Shown here: piece after piece, positions 32,866-46,463 of the stretch
How the letters are laid out: the number at the start of each line of letters is the position of its first letter
Numbering within the stretch: the first letter of the stretch is position 1
Source of the DNA: Trileptium ribeirensis
Lineage: Eukaryota > Nematoda > Enoplea > Enoplida > Thoracostomopsidae
Length of the DNA stretch: 64,000 nucleotides
Direction: 5' to 3'
Assembly (NCBI GenBank): GCA_030248225.1
Contig: JASANE010030053.1
Coordinates: 17,189 to 81,188, forward strand
Translations under genes and position numbers: made by a program
The notes under the pieces: model-generated
What the model was told of the DNA's origin: nothing
Database searches by the model: none
Seen by the model: only the letters and a program-made list of their open reading frames with translations

Positions 32866-32922
32866 CGATCAAAGTTCACCACACTCGGCTATGAAGAACC
32901 GAGTCTTGGTGGGACCTCCAAA
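32866..32922 (-). promoter_or_regulatory. Leader with candidate primer-binding site of element G
   Basis: Two bases after the LTR end, the minus strand reads TGGAGGTCCCACCAAGAC. A TGG start at this place is what a tRNA primer-binding site requires. I could not assign the tRNA. Confidence 0.4.
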
Positions 32923-34530
32923 TGTAACGAAAGAACAATCGAAATACTAGGGTTTAGGAAACACTAGTTACTCTGGACTTTAGGAAATGTCCGACTGTCG
33001 TTACAAAAAAAACGATGAACCCTGATCTCTAATTCAATGTGCAGTTTAAATCAAATTGCTGCCCCAGATCACTTCTTATCACCTCAGATCCTTCTCTCAA
33101 TGTGGCCTCTACGCTATAATACTATCAAATTGCGCGGTTATACCCAAACAAAAAAATATCTCTGAGTAATTATAGACAATCAAATATACGTGACACAACA
33201 CAATGGCTATCTGCGTATATATTGTGGTTCTCAATAAATGCCTCAATAATCGACCAGCGTGCCGTTACTCAACAAACGTGCCGCGCAAACTGACGAACTC
33301 TACGACTGGCAGATAATGTTGGCCCTCATCAAACCGCGTACCAGTTTATATACTAAAATTTTGGAATGTCAAACCCAATGTAATTTTAAAAGTGGAAGGG
33401 TTTTCAGACAGAAGCTTTCCGCACAGGATGCATCGTATGAAAACTCGTCTTTGATAAATAATTTTCAAAACTAAATAATTCAGACGAAATTTGTAACTTA
33501 AGCCTATTATTTATAACTCAATTAGAATAAGTTATAAGTACCGAATCTTCCGCATGATATAAAAGTGTCATACTCACGATTTGTAGACACAAACAAAAGC
33601 TACACTACGTACATAAGTAAAGTTATACCGAATTGAAATGTCATAATACTCCCCAAATGCCAGTCGTTAATTATAAATTGGTATATGGTTCAAAAATTTA
33701 TAAAGAGCGGATTTCGAGACAACAACAAAATCTGGAACAATTAGATTAACCAAATCTATTATACAGCGCAAAGTCATTACACTGCAACAAATGATCTGCA
33801 TCCCAAAACTTCGTAGATCAAAAAAATAATAAAGTCCTCCAAGATAAAGTTAAAGAATATAAAAACAATATGTATGACCTCCACGCCCCCATACAATATG
33901 CATACATATATACACGTAAATTCGTATTTAGGTAAATGTCACAAGAGGCTCAATCGAGCACATAGGGAACATTTGATTAAAGACCATTAAGATCAAAACC
34001 ATAAAATAAATAGATAAACGTTCAGTGTAAAGAGGTGTTCTGTATACATGCAAGCATGCTAGCACAACGTTGTATATATCTGCTAAAACATCAAGATATT
34101 CAAAACAACATTTCTATTATGTATGAAGTAGCAATAACTATTCGGGCATACATTTGTGCTAAAAACATTGAAACACAAGTATGTAATAACCAAGGCGATA
34201 GCGTGGTGATTACTATCTAAAAACTAAGCACATTTATTTAATTACAGCGCCGTACGTAGAAGAATAGAAGGCTGAATATCTCAGATGAACAATAGACATG
34301 TGCCCCACCAACCTCAAACCGCATGAGAAAGTATCTTTGATAATAAATAAGGAGAAATTGCAGAGCGAGATAGCAAACGAATCAGTTACCTATAGAATAT
34401 ATATACAAATTCTATTTTCGACCATCTATATAGAATTATAGGTATTAGAACAATTGCGTCACAAAAACGTAAGCAATAAAATTTGGAAGACTAAAATTAT
34501 TATAACAAAATTATAGCTTAATATCGTACA
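32923..34530 (-). repeat. 5' LTR of gypsy element G
   Basis: 1.6 kb collinear with 15107-17162 apart from an internal deletion of about 450 bp. It has the same minus-strand ends, TGTACGAT...CGTTACA. It sits directly upstream (minus strand) of the primer-binding site and gag remnant, which identifies it as the 5' LTR. Confidence 0.8.
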
Positions 34531-37500
34531 TAAAGGTGAGCAAAAGTGCTAATACGAAAACCAGTCGTTGAGGCCGCGAAAGTTAAGCAATGTTCAAATA
34601 TTATATATACAGGTTATATAATTCAACAAACAGTTGAAGCCAAACATGCCCAACTTCTCCATGTCCTCCTCAGAAACAGCGCACAATATTTCGCAATATG
34701 TATAGAGACTCTCACACATGCATATCAGCTGATATATACCAATAAAATGCAACGCATGTAGCCGATTAAATATGTACACTTAATCAACTCTATCGTTTTA
34801 TATCGGAAAAAATTAAACATCGTATATACAAATTGTCACAAGATGTCGAAACTGACCGCAACGGTCGATCCCTCAATTGACAATGAGCATACAGCAATAT
34901 TGTATATGCGAGTTATTCGCAGAGTTAAATACATAATATGTGGCACGGTTTTACAAAGAAAAAACTTAATAGTTATTTTTGTCAGTAGCACAAAAACAAA
35001 TGGAGAGCTTAACGGTCACTAGTTAGATATAGTGGCACGAGAAAATGAGGCCGGTGTTACAACTAAATCAATGAAGTCATTAATAGTGCGTATCGTATAT
35101 AGTAGTGTATAAAAGTGACATGGTCAAAAAAACGAAGCGAGCATTCCCAACTATCATACTATTTTTTAACAAAGAGGCTGTTATCGCGGCAAAATACACA
35201 CGAAATCTCAGCGGCCAATGAAAATGAAAAACCTATCAATAATTAATTGAATACCTAACTCAACAATTCCTAGGAAGCATTTAAATTTTTGCGATAAATT
35301 GTTATGAGTTGATACAACGTTCAACACTTTGTAATGTTGATCATATAGCTTGCAGCACAATATACAACATTTCAACCTATTTTGCGGTATTTGATAAAAC
35401 AGTTTGCATCAGCTCCTTTGCACAAATAGACTATTCTTCTGAACCCTAGAATTGTAAAACTCACTTATGGTATCCCTGGATCATCATCCGATTGATTCCA
35501 CGCGCTATTTTTGAGGGTTGTTCTTTTTGTCAGCTGCCTAATATATCATTTTGAACTCACAGTTAACGGACAAAATGATCAAACCTCCACTTCACCAAAT
35601 CAGTCAGCAGCCTCAACAGAAAAAAATTAATGTTCACGGAGTAAAAACAATCAGCATGGAAATTCAGGTTCATTTCAAGTTGTCACCAAGGAAACTTGTG
35701 GGTCATGATGGAACCACCGAGAGTAAACATATGTATGTACAAACATCGGTAAAATATACTTACTCTGACACGTTCAACCTTGAACACTACACGTTTAGCA
35801 ACCTCGATTCGACAGTTGACACGACGACGAAATTACGTACTAAAATTTGTTATAAGCCAATTGAAATACGCTATACCGTAATAATATTGAGAAACTAAAT
35901 TCCTAATATTCCAAGACTAAAAATAATCTTTACGGAACTTATTAAAGATGCACACTGACCACCGCAAAAACTGTAAATATGATATGTCAGCAAAAAAATC
36001 TGGCGGGAAACTGTCGCACGAGGTTACAATATTTCAAAATGGTTATTCCAGGAGAGGCTATGCTATGCTCATATTTCAGTTTTTTTTCAAAAATGATCTA
36101 AGCAGAATGTACGATAAAAGTTTTGACACAAACACAATGCTTGCTATATTAAATGGTTCTGCAAGAAAAATAATTGAAATTTAAGTCCCTTCAACTTAAG
36201 CGCCTTGACTGGTGTAAATGGGGTGCACTAGCATGGCATGACCTGGAACAATTGGGTAACTGCAACTTCATTTAATTTCCAAAAATATAATTTTGTTAGA
36301 TCATTTCAAGTGCAGTACATGTTTCCTAAAATCTACTGCATCTGTAAGTAATTTATTTATAATATACATTTAGCGTTTGTTGAATTTCCTATTCATGAAA
36401 ACATATTTTTCACCTGCTTTGCTGTCAATATTCAGTTCGCCTTAAACTGATTTGAAGCTTAGGTATATATAATGTATAGTTGTGCGGTATCTAGCATAGA
36501 TGAAATGCTAAAAGTTTGTGGCTTTGGTTTACATTGAATTTTTTGTTTCAAATCAAGTTTGAAAAAAATTCTTTTTTTAACAACGACGCAGATGATTAGT
36601 AACTGCATACAGGTGTTGGGCAAACGCAACGGTACGACATATAATCGGTACTCTATACTCAGTCGATTTAGTAAAGCTGATGTCCGAAATATTGTGTGCT
36701 AAGGAACATTGTTAGACCATCAAAAAAATTTTTCAGTTATCAAAGAAGGTATTATGATAATGCGACATACTTAATTTTACAGTGGCGTATCAGCGTTGCT
36801 CCCAAAGATTTTGCTGATGTAACCGTTGACGCGGGGTATTAATAACTTTTTTAAGAGGATGTGCGCCTCAAATCGAAATCACAAAGCGTTTCGCAGTAGA
36901 CACAGCCTGAACTAAGAACAACACCTGTTGTTAACAAACTCCCATCTCTCAGGGGTGATTAGTCACGTCTCGATAATTATTTGTTTTCAAAACATAACAC
37001 CTAGGCATGATTTTTTAGCAGTGTCATCGCCCCATTTCTTAAAGGCCGATAAGGGTGCAACAAAGTATAATTGTGTTGTACTTCCGATTATCTAAATGTT
37101 GAAACATCTTTTTGCAAATATATATGCATGCGGTTAGCGCATTTTTTAATCAACAACTGAGATGGTTGAAGTAAAGTTTTTAAGTTTCTCTGCTTCTACA
37201 ACGTATAGCGATCTGAGCTATAATATCAACATTTTACTTGTGGAATTATACTCTAAGTATCATGCAGAATTTATACTATATAAGCAATTATATTTCATTA
37301 TATAATAGTTTTTTCCACAAATTTTTGCCTAACTGATTCTGTCTCTATGCCGCAGACGCTGAGCAGCGTTGATAACCAAACATTATATTTTAAACTATGT
37401 GCATTTTTTGGATGGTGCGTTCCTATCAGCAAGAGTTAACATTAAGATGACAAAAAATGTCACTTCTGTAGGCTTATTTAGCAAATTAAGACCAGTAACA

Positions 37501-39811
37501 GTCGTATTTTTCTTTAAGGATACACATGGAACCCTCAGCTATAACTACTATATGCATAGTATTAAGTCACACTACTGAGACTGAGCTCAATTTCTTGATA
37601 TATATGCCACTGTCTCAGGACCACAAACAGCAAAAACAAGTGAAGAACGAAATATTTTCAACGACTGCTCAACGCCATAAGCTTATTTTAGAGACGTAAA
37701 AAACTCATTTCGTATAATTTGATACCGAATTGATAATAGCGAGCGATATTTATATATTTCAAACCCGAACAGTTGAGCCTACAATCAACCGAATAATAAA
37801 TAAACATGTTCTAAATAATTATATAGCAGGAAACTGCAACCGTGTGCGCGTATGAGCAAATAATAAAAAAATCCAAAAATAACAAAAATGTCAACTAAAG
37901 CGATTCATCAAAACAAAACGCCCGCTGATTGACGTCTGACATAAATTCTCAACGAATCATTGAAAACACACCGAATCATGGCTTCCTGATGAGATGAGAA
38001 CTCAGCCTATTAATAATTGTTGCCAAACCAATATTTTTTTACATAAAGAAATAAAAATGTTACACTGAGCATACTTGAGTTATACGACTTATCTAGAACT
38101 GCAAAAGAGTGTCTTTAATAAACCGGCGTGGGGATTAACACTATATGAAATTATACTAAACTCGGATATGAAAACACCTAACAGCGCATTGTGCTGAAGC
38201 GTAATTTTCGTATGAGACAAATAAAGAAATGTAATATTTAGTTGGTTTAAACGTTCAAAACCAAATCACAATTATTGGAAGAATCAAAAAATGTCTATTA
38301 AACTGAATTATTTAAACCTGATATCCTTATTCACCAACCAAACCAAACTTACGAAGTAACTTATTGAATCAGCTCGATGTGTTATTAGGACAGTTCGGTT
38401 TGTTTCCATCATTTATGACAGTTTTAGTGGTATGTCTTATACCTAACGATGTTTAGTAGTCGCAAGGCTGGTTTATAATAGTGTCCCGAATACGCAACGT
38501 GACGGAAGTGTCTTTCTGCCCGACTGCATCAAAAACACTATCAAATATTTTATAAACGCAAAAAACTTAGTATGTTAGGTTTTCCATTCTTCCCCATTGT
38601 ATCTTATCTAGTTTTTGAATGCTACAGTAATAACGTATAACGTTTCGCCTCTTCAACCTAGTCCTATTAGGCCCCAGCATAAGTCTAAACTTATGGCTAA
38701 GCATAAAGCTGTAGCGTTAGCTTATAGTTAAACATTATATTTTTGTCCTATGGTGCTCAAGTCGAGTTCAACGCTCCGTTAGACAAAAAAATACTTGACT
38801 TGATCAGCAAAATGATTTTGTTTAATCCAAAAAGTTTGGGGCCTGCGATTTTATAGCGTTTCGGGTCACAAAAATGCCCTCTTGTTGGTGTCTCGTCGCA
38901 AAATTTCGGGTTCCGTGTAGATTGATTTTCCTTAGTATTTTTTCAACGGCATACCACTACTTCCGAACAACAGGGTAAAAAAATGGCAATACCATGGAGT
39001 ACGCAGATTAGATAGGGGAAAGGGTATTTCAAGGATTCTCATGACACATCTTATTGAAGAACCGTATATCCAGGGACTCATGGAAAGACAAAACAGTATG
39101 AAAATCGCCCTTCTGCGCTCAGTAAGTGGTATGTACAATCAAAACAGCACAAGTTTATATAACACTAGAATATCGCATCCCTTTCGCGCTGGATCACCAA
39201 AAAAATAAAAAAGGCCGGTCTATTGATGGAGAATAGTATTCGAGAATAAATAATTTTTGTCATCAAAAGGGGCAATAAAATTATGGCAATACATTACTGA
39301 CAAAGTAGTTTTCAGTACATTTTAGCGCACCATTCTCAATTGAAAATGACCCATAATACTGTTAGCCTCAAAACAAACCGGTCTAACTGGTGCAATGTCA
39401 AACGGTGTCCCTATCTCATCTATTTCTAAAATTCAAAAAGGTATAGAACAAAAAAATTTCAGGATTTACAGAGCACTTATTAAACGTTATATATACTTAG
39501 TGATAACCTGAGCAGTCTGGTTTTACCCAACTGGACTCCACAATCACAAAAATAAGGTTAGCCCCTAACTCCTTAGTCCCAGTGTAACATCGTCTCCAAC
39601 CACAATTTGCCATATAGTTATAATAATAATATTGGTAAAATCGACAAAGCAAAAACAACCGAGAATTAAAATTAGAAATTTTGTCGTAAGCTAGCAAATT
39701 TTGCATATGCAGATTAGGTTTTAGATCTTAGATCTGTATTGTAGGAAGATTTTTCATTGCACGTTTTCGACGCTAGTGTTATGTTAAATTTGGCTTCAGT
39801 TCTACTTACAT
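34531..39811. other. AT-rich DNA, no gene recognised
   Basis: About 5.3 kb with AT-rich composition and only short open frames. The two longest are a 115-codon frame at 35551-35898, which has a TATAAAAG box 440 bp upstream (about 35107), and a 78-codon frame at 35948-36184. Neither has a recognisable motif. There are no LTR ends, and no tRNA or rRNA is seen. It is the best candidate for host DNA in the middle of the window. Confidence 0.45.
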
Positions 39812-40264
39812 ATGTCTGTGGAAAGTCAGGGTGTAACGGTGTCTGAGGATAGAATTGTTGAACTTATAAGGAGTATCGTTCCGAAACCCGAGGACAACTG
39901 TTCTTCGCCGCTCACGTTGCTTCGGTTGGAGTCAAAATGTCTCCAACATCAACTGGATTTGCTTGCAAAACTGGATCTTTCTCTTGTTAAAATAGAACAT
40001 CTCCTGCGTCCAGATGTCGATTGCGTTGATCCGGCAGCCGTCTTGGCCCCAGTCAAGCAGGCCCGGACTCTCATCAAAGATAGGGTCAAATTGCTACGGA
40101 TCGCCGATCTTAGGGGAAGGGCGGCCGTCTCAAATTATCAAGGTGCGGGAGAATTGGGGGACGATCCCGACGATTCAAAACGCATTCAAAAAGCCATTGA
40201 TTCGGCAAAACCCAAAACTCGAACATCAAACGTCCGTCGGTCCTCGCCTTATGCGAGTGGTTAG
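39812..40264 (+). CDS. ORF1 (Gag-like) of a DIRS-type element
   Basis: A protein of 150 residues from ATG 39812. The C-terminal half carries the pattern typical of DIRS/Ngaro-type first ORFs: a helical stretch of alternating basic and hydrophobic residues (TLIKDRVKLLRIADL), a G..AVS.Y segment, an acidic Asp pair, then a basic tail. The family is thought to coat element RNA. It lies 30 bp upstream of, and in a different frame from, the reverse transcriptase frame, which continues with a zinc knuckle. The short N-terminus and early stop suggest a single frameshift split one ORF into two. Confidence 0.6.
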   Translation: MSVESQGVTVSEDRIVELIRSIVPKPEDNCSSPLTLLRLESKCLQHQLDLLAKLDLSLVKIEHLLRPDVDCVDPAAVLAPVKQARTLIKDRVKLLRIADLRGRAAVSNYQGAGELGDDPDDSKRIQKAIDSAKPKTRTSNVRRSSPYASG

Positions 40265-40294
40265 CAATTCAAAATTCCACAGTCCGGTACGCGG

Positions 40295-41605
40295 TTGTCC
40301 GCCACCACGGTTTTCCCCGGTGCCGCTGGTGCAGAAGCGCATTCTAATGAAACGATACGCCGCTTTGCCAAGCCTTGTTTCGCCTGCCATCGTTACGGAC
40401 ACTGGGCTTACGAGCGGCCCAAACGGATACGTCTTCAAATCCACGAACGTCCAAATGATTTTGCAGGTAATCAAGCTGTGGTTTCTGGTTTATTTTCTGT
40501 AAAAGGGCGTATTCGTCAGAATTTCCACGAGTGGCGAAAACTTTGCCACAATGGTTTTGTCCTTGACATGGTTCAAAGGGGTTTTTCGATTCCTTTTGTT
40601 CATGAACCACGTCGGTATTTTCGGCGTAACAATCAGTCTGCTTATGCGCATAAGGATTTTGTTGATCAGGCAATTGCTGAGTTGTTATGCAAGGGCTATG
40701 CGGTAGAAGTAAAATCGCCCCCTTTTGTTATTAGCCCCCTGTCCGTTTCGGTTCAAGCGAATGGTAAAAAACGGTTGATTTTAGACTTGCGGTTTTTAAA
40801 CAGCTTTACGTATACTCCAAAATTCAAGCTTGATGACTTGCGGGTTGTTTTAAAGTTTATAGAGAAGTCTTGTTTTATGTGTACGTTTGACCTGCTTTCC
40901 GGTTATTATCATCTGGACGTGCATGTCGATTTTCAGACATATTTAGGTTTTGCTTGGCGGATAGAGTCGCAGGTCAAGTTTTTAACTTACACAGTTTTGC
41001 CTTTCGGATTAGCAGTTGCTCCATTTTTGTTTACTAAACTGTTGCGTCCTATTGTGTCTCATTGGAGGTCACAGGGCTTCCTGGTTTCGTTATATCTTGA
41101 TGATGGCTTTATTACAGCTGGAAGTTTCGCCGAATGTTCTAAAGTGGCTATGCAGTGCAAGAATGACTTGCTTCGCATTGGGTTTTCTTTTAATGAGAAG
41201 TGTGTTTGGACTTCGTCTCAGCGGATTACGTTTTTGGGGTTTATTATTGATCTTGGTTCTTTCTGTTTAGAAATTCCTCCGCAGAAACTTCGGTCTTGCC
41301 AACAGCTTGCGCACCGTTTCGTTTCTGAACAGTCCTCGACCGCCATGAAATTAGCGCAACTTACAGGTAAGTTACAGTCTTTATCGCCTGTTCTTGGCTC
41401 CCTAACTAGGCTTCTTACGCGCGAGATGTATAGTTGGATAGCCCGGTGTCCTTCGTGGGACGAAAAATTACTGTTATCAGAAGTCGTACGTCAGGAATGT
41501 GCCTTCTGGGCACAAAATCTCACTGAGTGCCGTAATATTCGGATGTTGTCGTACTCCCTGCCTGGTGTTATTTTGTTCTGTGATGCCAGCAGCACCCCAA
41601 CGTAA
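40295..41605 (+). pseudogene. Reverse transcriptase of a DIRS-type element, cut in RNase H
   Basis: The open frame lacks an ATG (TTG at 40295) and probably continues ORF1 after a frameshift. A knuckle at residues 28-41, CFACHRYGHWAYER, has Arg where the last Cys belongs. RT motifs follow in order: KRLILDLRFLN (159-169), FDLLSGYYHLDV (198-209), VLPFGLAVAPFLFTKLLRP (234-252) and the catalytic YLDD (267-270). Thumb and RNase H start follow, ending at FCDASSTPT, where the frame is cut and element A LTR sequence begins. The RT reads intact for about 300 residues. The rest of RNase H, the methyltransferase-like region and the tyrosine recombinase expected of DIRS are absent. Confidence 0.82.
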
Positions 41606-42027
41606 AATTAGGTGATCAAATTTAGTCGCTGCCTGAGTTGTAAGGCCTGTCGTGTATTACTTTAGGATTAGAAACGGGACAATAGTGCATAAGGACACAC
41701 CAACGGAGAATCTCGCTAGGACTATACTAGGATCAGAGAACCCAAGTGGATAATGAGGGAAAGGCGAGTCAGCCTTATTACCTGTGAGCAGGCTTAGGGG
41801 TTGACTCTCCCTCGTGGGGCCTTCATGCCACTAGATACGTGGGCCAATATAGGGGCCAGGCCGAACACCCTAGTTAACCCGCCGGCAGCCTACTAAGCTA
41901 AGCGGTTCCCTTAGGTCATCGCATAGATCACCGGGGAGTCGTGGAAGCCGGGGTTGTCCGGGCACGACACGCTAAGGAAAACAGTGGTGCAGCTGTATCC
42001 CTTAGGGCCAGAACTGGTCTTAGTACA
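41606..42027 (+). repeat. 3' end of an element A LTR (5' LTR remnant of copy 2)
   Basis: From about 41640 this matches the last ~400 bp of the LTRs at 10359-14177 and 48726-52889, ending at the shared CTGGTCTTAGTACA. The preceding ~35 bp are unassigned junction DNA next to the truncated DIRS frame. It is followed immediately by integrase sequence, so leader, gag and most of pol were deleted precisely at or near the LTR end. Confidence 0.75.
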
Positions 42028-44809
42028 TAGCAGGTACTCAATCATGAACATAACACCTTGTACGGAGGGCATCCTGGCCGCGATCGGCTACTAGCAAAAT
42101 TAAAACAATTTTATTATTGAAAGGGTATGTCCGAACACGCACAACAATGGATCAGGCGAAGTATTCTATGCCAATCCGCGCAGGACCCCATTTCTCGGAT
42201 AACCACCGGATTGGGTAAGGTTCCGTTGGCAAATCAACCTATGTATCGTGTATTCGTAGACATACTGGACATCCATGTTCGGTTGCAAGCAGGCAACCGC
42301 TATGTTATTGCGTTTACAGATCAATTCACCAAATTTGCAATAGCAGTAGCAATAAGGCACCAGGATGCCCATAGAGGCACTCATATATTCTTATATGAGG
42401 TAGTCAATAAGTACGTAGCTCCCAGAGAGCTGTATTCCGATAGAGGAGGTGCGTTTACCGCACACATGTTTGAAAACTTGTGTCAAGAAATGCAGATATT
42501 TCGACACATGAGTCTAGCTTACCACCCTCAGGCAAACGGTGAAATCGAAAGATTAATAGAACATTGCTATATCTGCTACGATTAAGCGTACCACAAGAGG
42601 ACCACCACTCTTGGGATGTGTCTTTACCATTTTGCATAATGGCTTATAATTCCTCGGTACACACAGCAACAAAAATACCCACCGTTTTTACTAATGCACG
42701 GATTCTACCCTAGACTGCCTGGAGAATACGACACGCACAGTGCAGCCACAGGATACACTGGAGCTCACTCCTATAGGGCCAGCGCGTAGCGCTGGATGGC
42801 TTCTATTAGGGAACGCGCATACCAATCAATGAGGGCAGGCCAGGAATAAATCGGCTTAGGTACGATAGGCGAGCCCGCGAACCACGCTATCAAACGGGTG
42901 AATTAGTTTGGGTTTATAAGCACGACACTACACCGGGAACATCTAGAAAACTTACACCTCGTTGGTGCGGACCATATGAAATACTAGGAATAACCCCGCC
43001 ATGCATGCATGTAAAAATTCATTCTAATCCGGAGAGTATGACACATGTCGTGCACCTTAATAGGACCAAGCCTTGTTTTAGGGCATTAGATCCAGCGCCT
43101 AATGTAGGACACTGGCTAGGTCATGTCCACGCTTCCGTATTAGAAAGGGGTTTGAATGAACCAACCCAAAGAATTATCGCCGATAGGGATTTTGTTACGG
43201 GAATAGAACCCGTAGACGAGGTAGCAGTACGTACTGTAAGAACAGCAGTCAGTGATAGTTCAGATACCGAGAGCGTGGAAATGGATGACCCTAACGACCC
43301 TAACTTATATCGCCGAACATACACTGAAATTGAAGTCGAGCAAGCAGCAATGGAACATATTGAGTACCGGACAGACGACTACGAGCCTCAAAATCCAAGG
43401 ACGGTCAGGAATCGGATTTCACTGACTGATCCGGACAGGGAAATAGAACCATCGTGGCCACCAATATCGCAGGAACAGGTTACTGGCCACGAGGCTTTTT
43501 CATACATAACAGAACCTACCAGCGAGGAAGTTCCATTCGGCGTACCGACAGTAGGTGTTGGAATACTTGAAGGACAACATTTCTACCCAGCAGATATCAG
43601 GCTATCTACCACGCTACGCGAAGCTTCAGGTGGAATTGTGGTACCCGGACCATACACCTCCGAGGACTTCCGCTACGCAATTATGCTCGCTACTCAGGAC
43701 CATCCATTATTTCAATCACGACCAGCTGAACATATTATGGCATCACGGCTACGGGTACCAATGGAAATGTCAACCCAAACCGTAGAACACTATACGGCAA
43801 TGCGTCCTTATACTGCTCCACCAGTAGCTGCCGACAGACCTATGTCTCCCCACCAATATGTTTTTCGCGAGGCGGCCTTCACTCAACCACCTCCGGGGTC
43901 ACCAATGTCCAGCTGTCTGTCAGAGACATCTGGCGAGAGTACCACTGTAGACGTGAGAGCAGCTGAAGCGGACGACGAGCTAACTAGCCAGATGTCGCAG
44001 GAACCATCTTCAACTGAGCGACTCGGTCAGACAGGGCAAGAAACATCCAGCAGTAGCTCCAGAACGCCTTCTACACGACCAGAAACCTCTGACTCACTAA
44101 GCGAATTTACACTTGCGGAGTCGAGCAGTGAACCACCAGCACCCAGAAGAGGAACTGTCCGGGCTGTGACCTTACGTACTCCTCCTTGCACAAGAGCACC
44201 ACCGGAAGAGCGAGGAAAGGCACTTGTCGGACGGGCTACACCAAGGACACAAGCCATATCGGCAAGAGGAGGTTCAACTATCCAGTTTGCTAGTATTGAA
44301 CAACCGGGACCGTCTACGGTGACTATCACCGAACTAGCACACCCACTACAGCTGCCACTACCTCCTCAGGAATAATACGCCTTAGCACCACTAATGCCAC
44401 GGCTACAACCAGACATATTCTACATCGCCAGGCCAGGGACCGGGTCTTTAGGCCACATGGCGCAGCATCAGACGAGGAAATAGGAGACGCCCTACGTAGA
44501 CTCAGGCGTTTAACTTTCCAGGAACCAGGGACGACCATCACTGAAACGGCAGGAACATCAACCAGGCTAGCCTCTACTACACGCGCACAATCTACCATCG
44601 TCACCACTTCAACGACCAGTGCACCAATACTAACCTCACGACAACTATTGATGCGAGGACGCTCGCCAGGTGGGACCCAGCCACCGACCTCATTCCCACG
44701 ATATCCTTCTAGCCAGGAACTACACCCTGCAGCCTGGCGACAACGAACACCTCGACCACCACCTTACGAAGAGTCTGACTCGGACGATCCTGACCTACGG
44801 GTGGATTAA
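42028..44809 (+). pseudogene. Integrase with long C-terminal extension (element A copy 2)
   Basis: An HHCC-type zinc-binding start (GGHPGRDRLLAKL) is interrupted by TGA before the frame at 42127. The DDE core follows: FVDILDIH with the first Asp, SDRGGAF with the second, and HPQANGEIERL with Glu 35 residues later, the spacing expected of retroviral-type integrases. A frameshift near 42585 and stops follow. The C-terminal GPF/Y module is recognisable (RKLTPRWCGPYEI, then VVHLNRTKPC). From about 43080 a tail of some 570 residues begins, matching the one at 5150-6416. It has a one-base deletion near 44335 and otherwise reads to 44809. The integrase would insert the cDNA into host chromosomes, but this copy is dead. 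Confidence 0.85.
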
Positions 44810-44952
44810 TCCTAACCCATACTCGCACGCACCTCAACGCAAGTAAGCAAGCCTGTCCAACAGAAGGAGGGTAGAAGGGGGTTAAAGCAAATATCCGCAG
44901 GTAAACTAAATTATCTTTATATCCAGACTCATTCCCGGTATATACATTATAG

Positions 44953-46194
44953 ATGCGACGAAGCTACAGCACCAACGATATTCGGATGCCGTTGTTGCCA
45001 AAAGGCGTGCAGCACGTACAGATGGTTTGCGGCGGCAGCGAATTTCCGACGGTGCCTCTCTACCGCGTTCAACTAGGGATACGGGTAGAAATCTTCGCCT
45101 CACAAAGGATCCGCCGGCCCCTGTTCGCCAACGAGACAATGACGACCGACTCCTTTCAACACAACGGGCGGCGTCTGTCCAGCGCGTCGGAACATTTCCA
45201 CCTCAACGTGCTGGACTTGCTGGGTTTTGACAACGCCGTGAAGGAGTTGGCTGAGGCGGACATTAGCCCGAATGAACTGCAGCTCCGCAGTATCGCGCTC
45301 CACCGTCGGCTACCGCTAAAGAGGCGCCACGTGCTGAAGGCCTACTACCCGCGCACATCATGCGGCCGATCTTGTTGGCCAAATTTGGCATGATTGAATG
45401 TGCGGAGGAGCTGGAAGCCACCGGCAACCTGCTCTTGTTCAACGCAGCGTTCGACGACTTTTGAGGAACCGGCGCGTCCCATCGTGAATGTTGCTGTTCA
45501 CGAACATTCCACAACGTGACGGGCCGTCTGCTGGAGGAGATTGGAGATTCGGGCGTACCGTCGGGACGGTCTCGTGCGTTGGCCCCAAGTCGTCATCGTG
45601 GGCGACGAGCAAGCGCTACCGATGCTCCACGACGCCGACTAGTGCAACTGGCTGGTTTTCGCGTGGCCTCGCGTTGAGATGGCCGATCTGGTGCAGTGGG
45701 CTAACGCCTTCATTACACCACAGACGGACTGTGTCATCGTCTTAGGCGGTTATGGCAAATTGCGGTGGGGGAACAACGCCGACTTCTCGCCTAGTGCGTT
45801 CATGAAGCGGGTCAAACGGCGGCTAGAGGTGCTCGAATGGCGCCTCCAGGAAAATGCAGCTGTTTTCATTGCCCCACCGCCACCGAATTGGAACGCCACC
45901 AACTATACGAGCGAGGCGTGGGTGGCGGAACTGCGCGCCAGGAAGCTACGCATTACCCAAGACATTCAGGCGTTGCGGTACGTCATCATGCCCGCATGGT
46001 CGGCACCATTAGCGACACCCGAAGCCTGGGACTCGGTCGGGCCGTTCAACCGGGGTGAGGATCGTCAGCGATGTGTTGAACCAGTGGTGGTGCCCGCCTA
46101 TCATCCGGAGCTGGTCAACTGGGTAGGTCACTATATCCGTTGCACCGGACTCTTTCGCCTATGTGAGCAACGGAGGGGCGACGAAGAAGAGTAA
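44953..46194 (+). pseudogene. Decayed NADAR + SGNH-like ORF 1 (element A copy 2)
   Basis: This is collinear with 6555-7793 and has the same ATG and splice-acceptor context. The lesions are an extra base near 45355, a TGA at 45462 that replaces the Trp codon of the NADAR WG motif, an insertion of about 7 bp near 45540 and a TAG at 45640. The last third (45679-46194) is open and well conserved, including VIVLGGYGKL and the C-terminal PAYHPELVNW. The protein cannot be made as a whole. Confidence 0.85.
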
Positions 46195-46463
46195 GGTCTA
46201 ATAAAGTATTTGCTCGCACGTGGGTACTTCAAATCAAAAAGGGAAAGCAGGTGATTAGAGAGGGGCAATAGAATACCCTGATACGATAAGACACGCGATT
46301 CTATAGCATTTAGAAAACTCCACTTACAAGTACAGGTAAGAAATTAAGAGTAGAACTAGAAATCAGGTAGATCATCGCAAGCAGTCGCATGGGTATGCGC
46401 AGCGAAGACTGAAGTCCCCAAGAAAGAGGACAACAATCTACAAGGATTCTATTATTGTTACAG

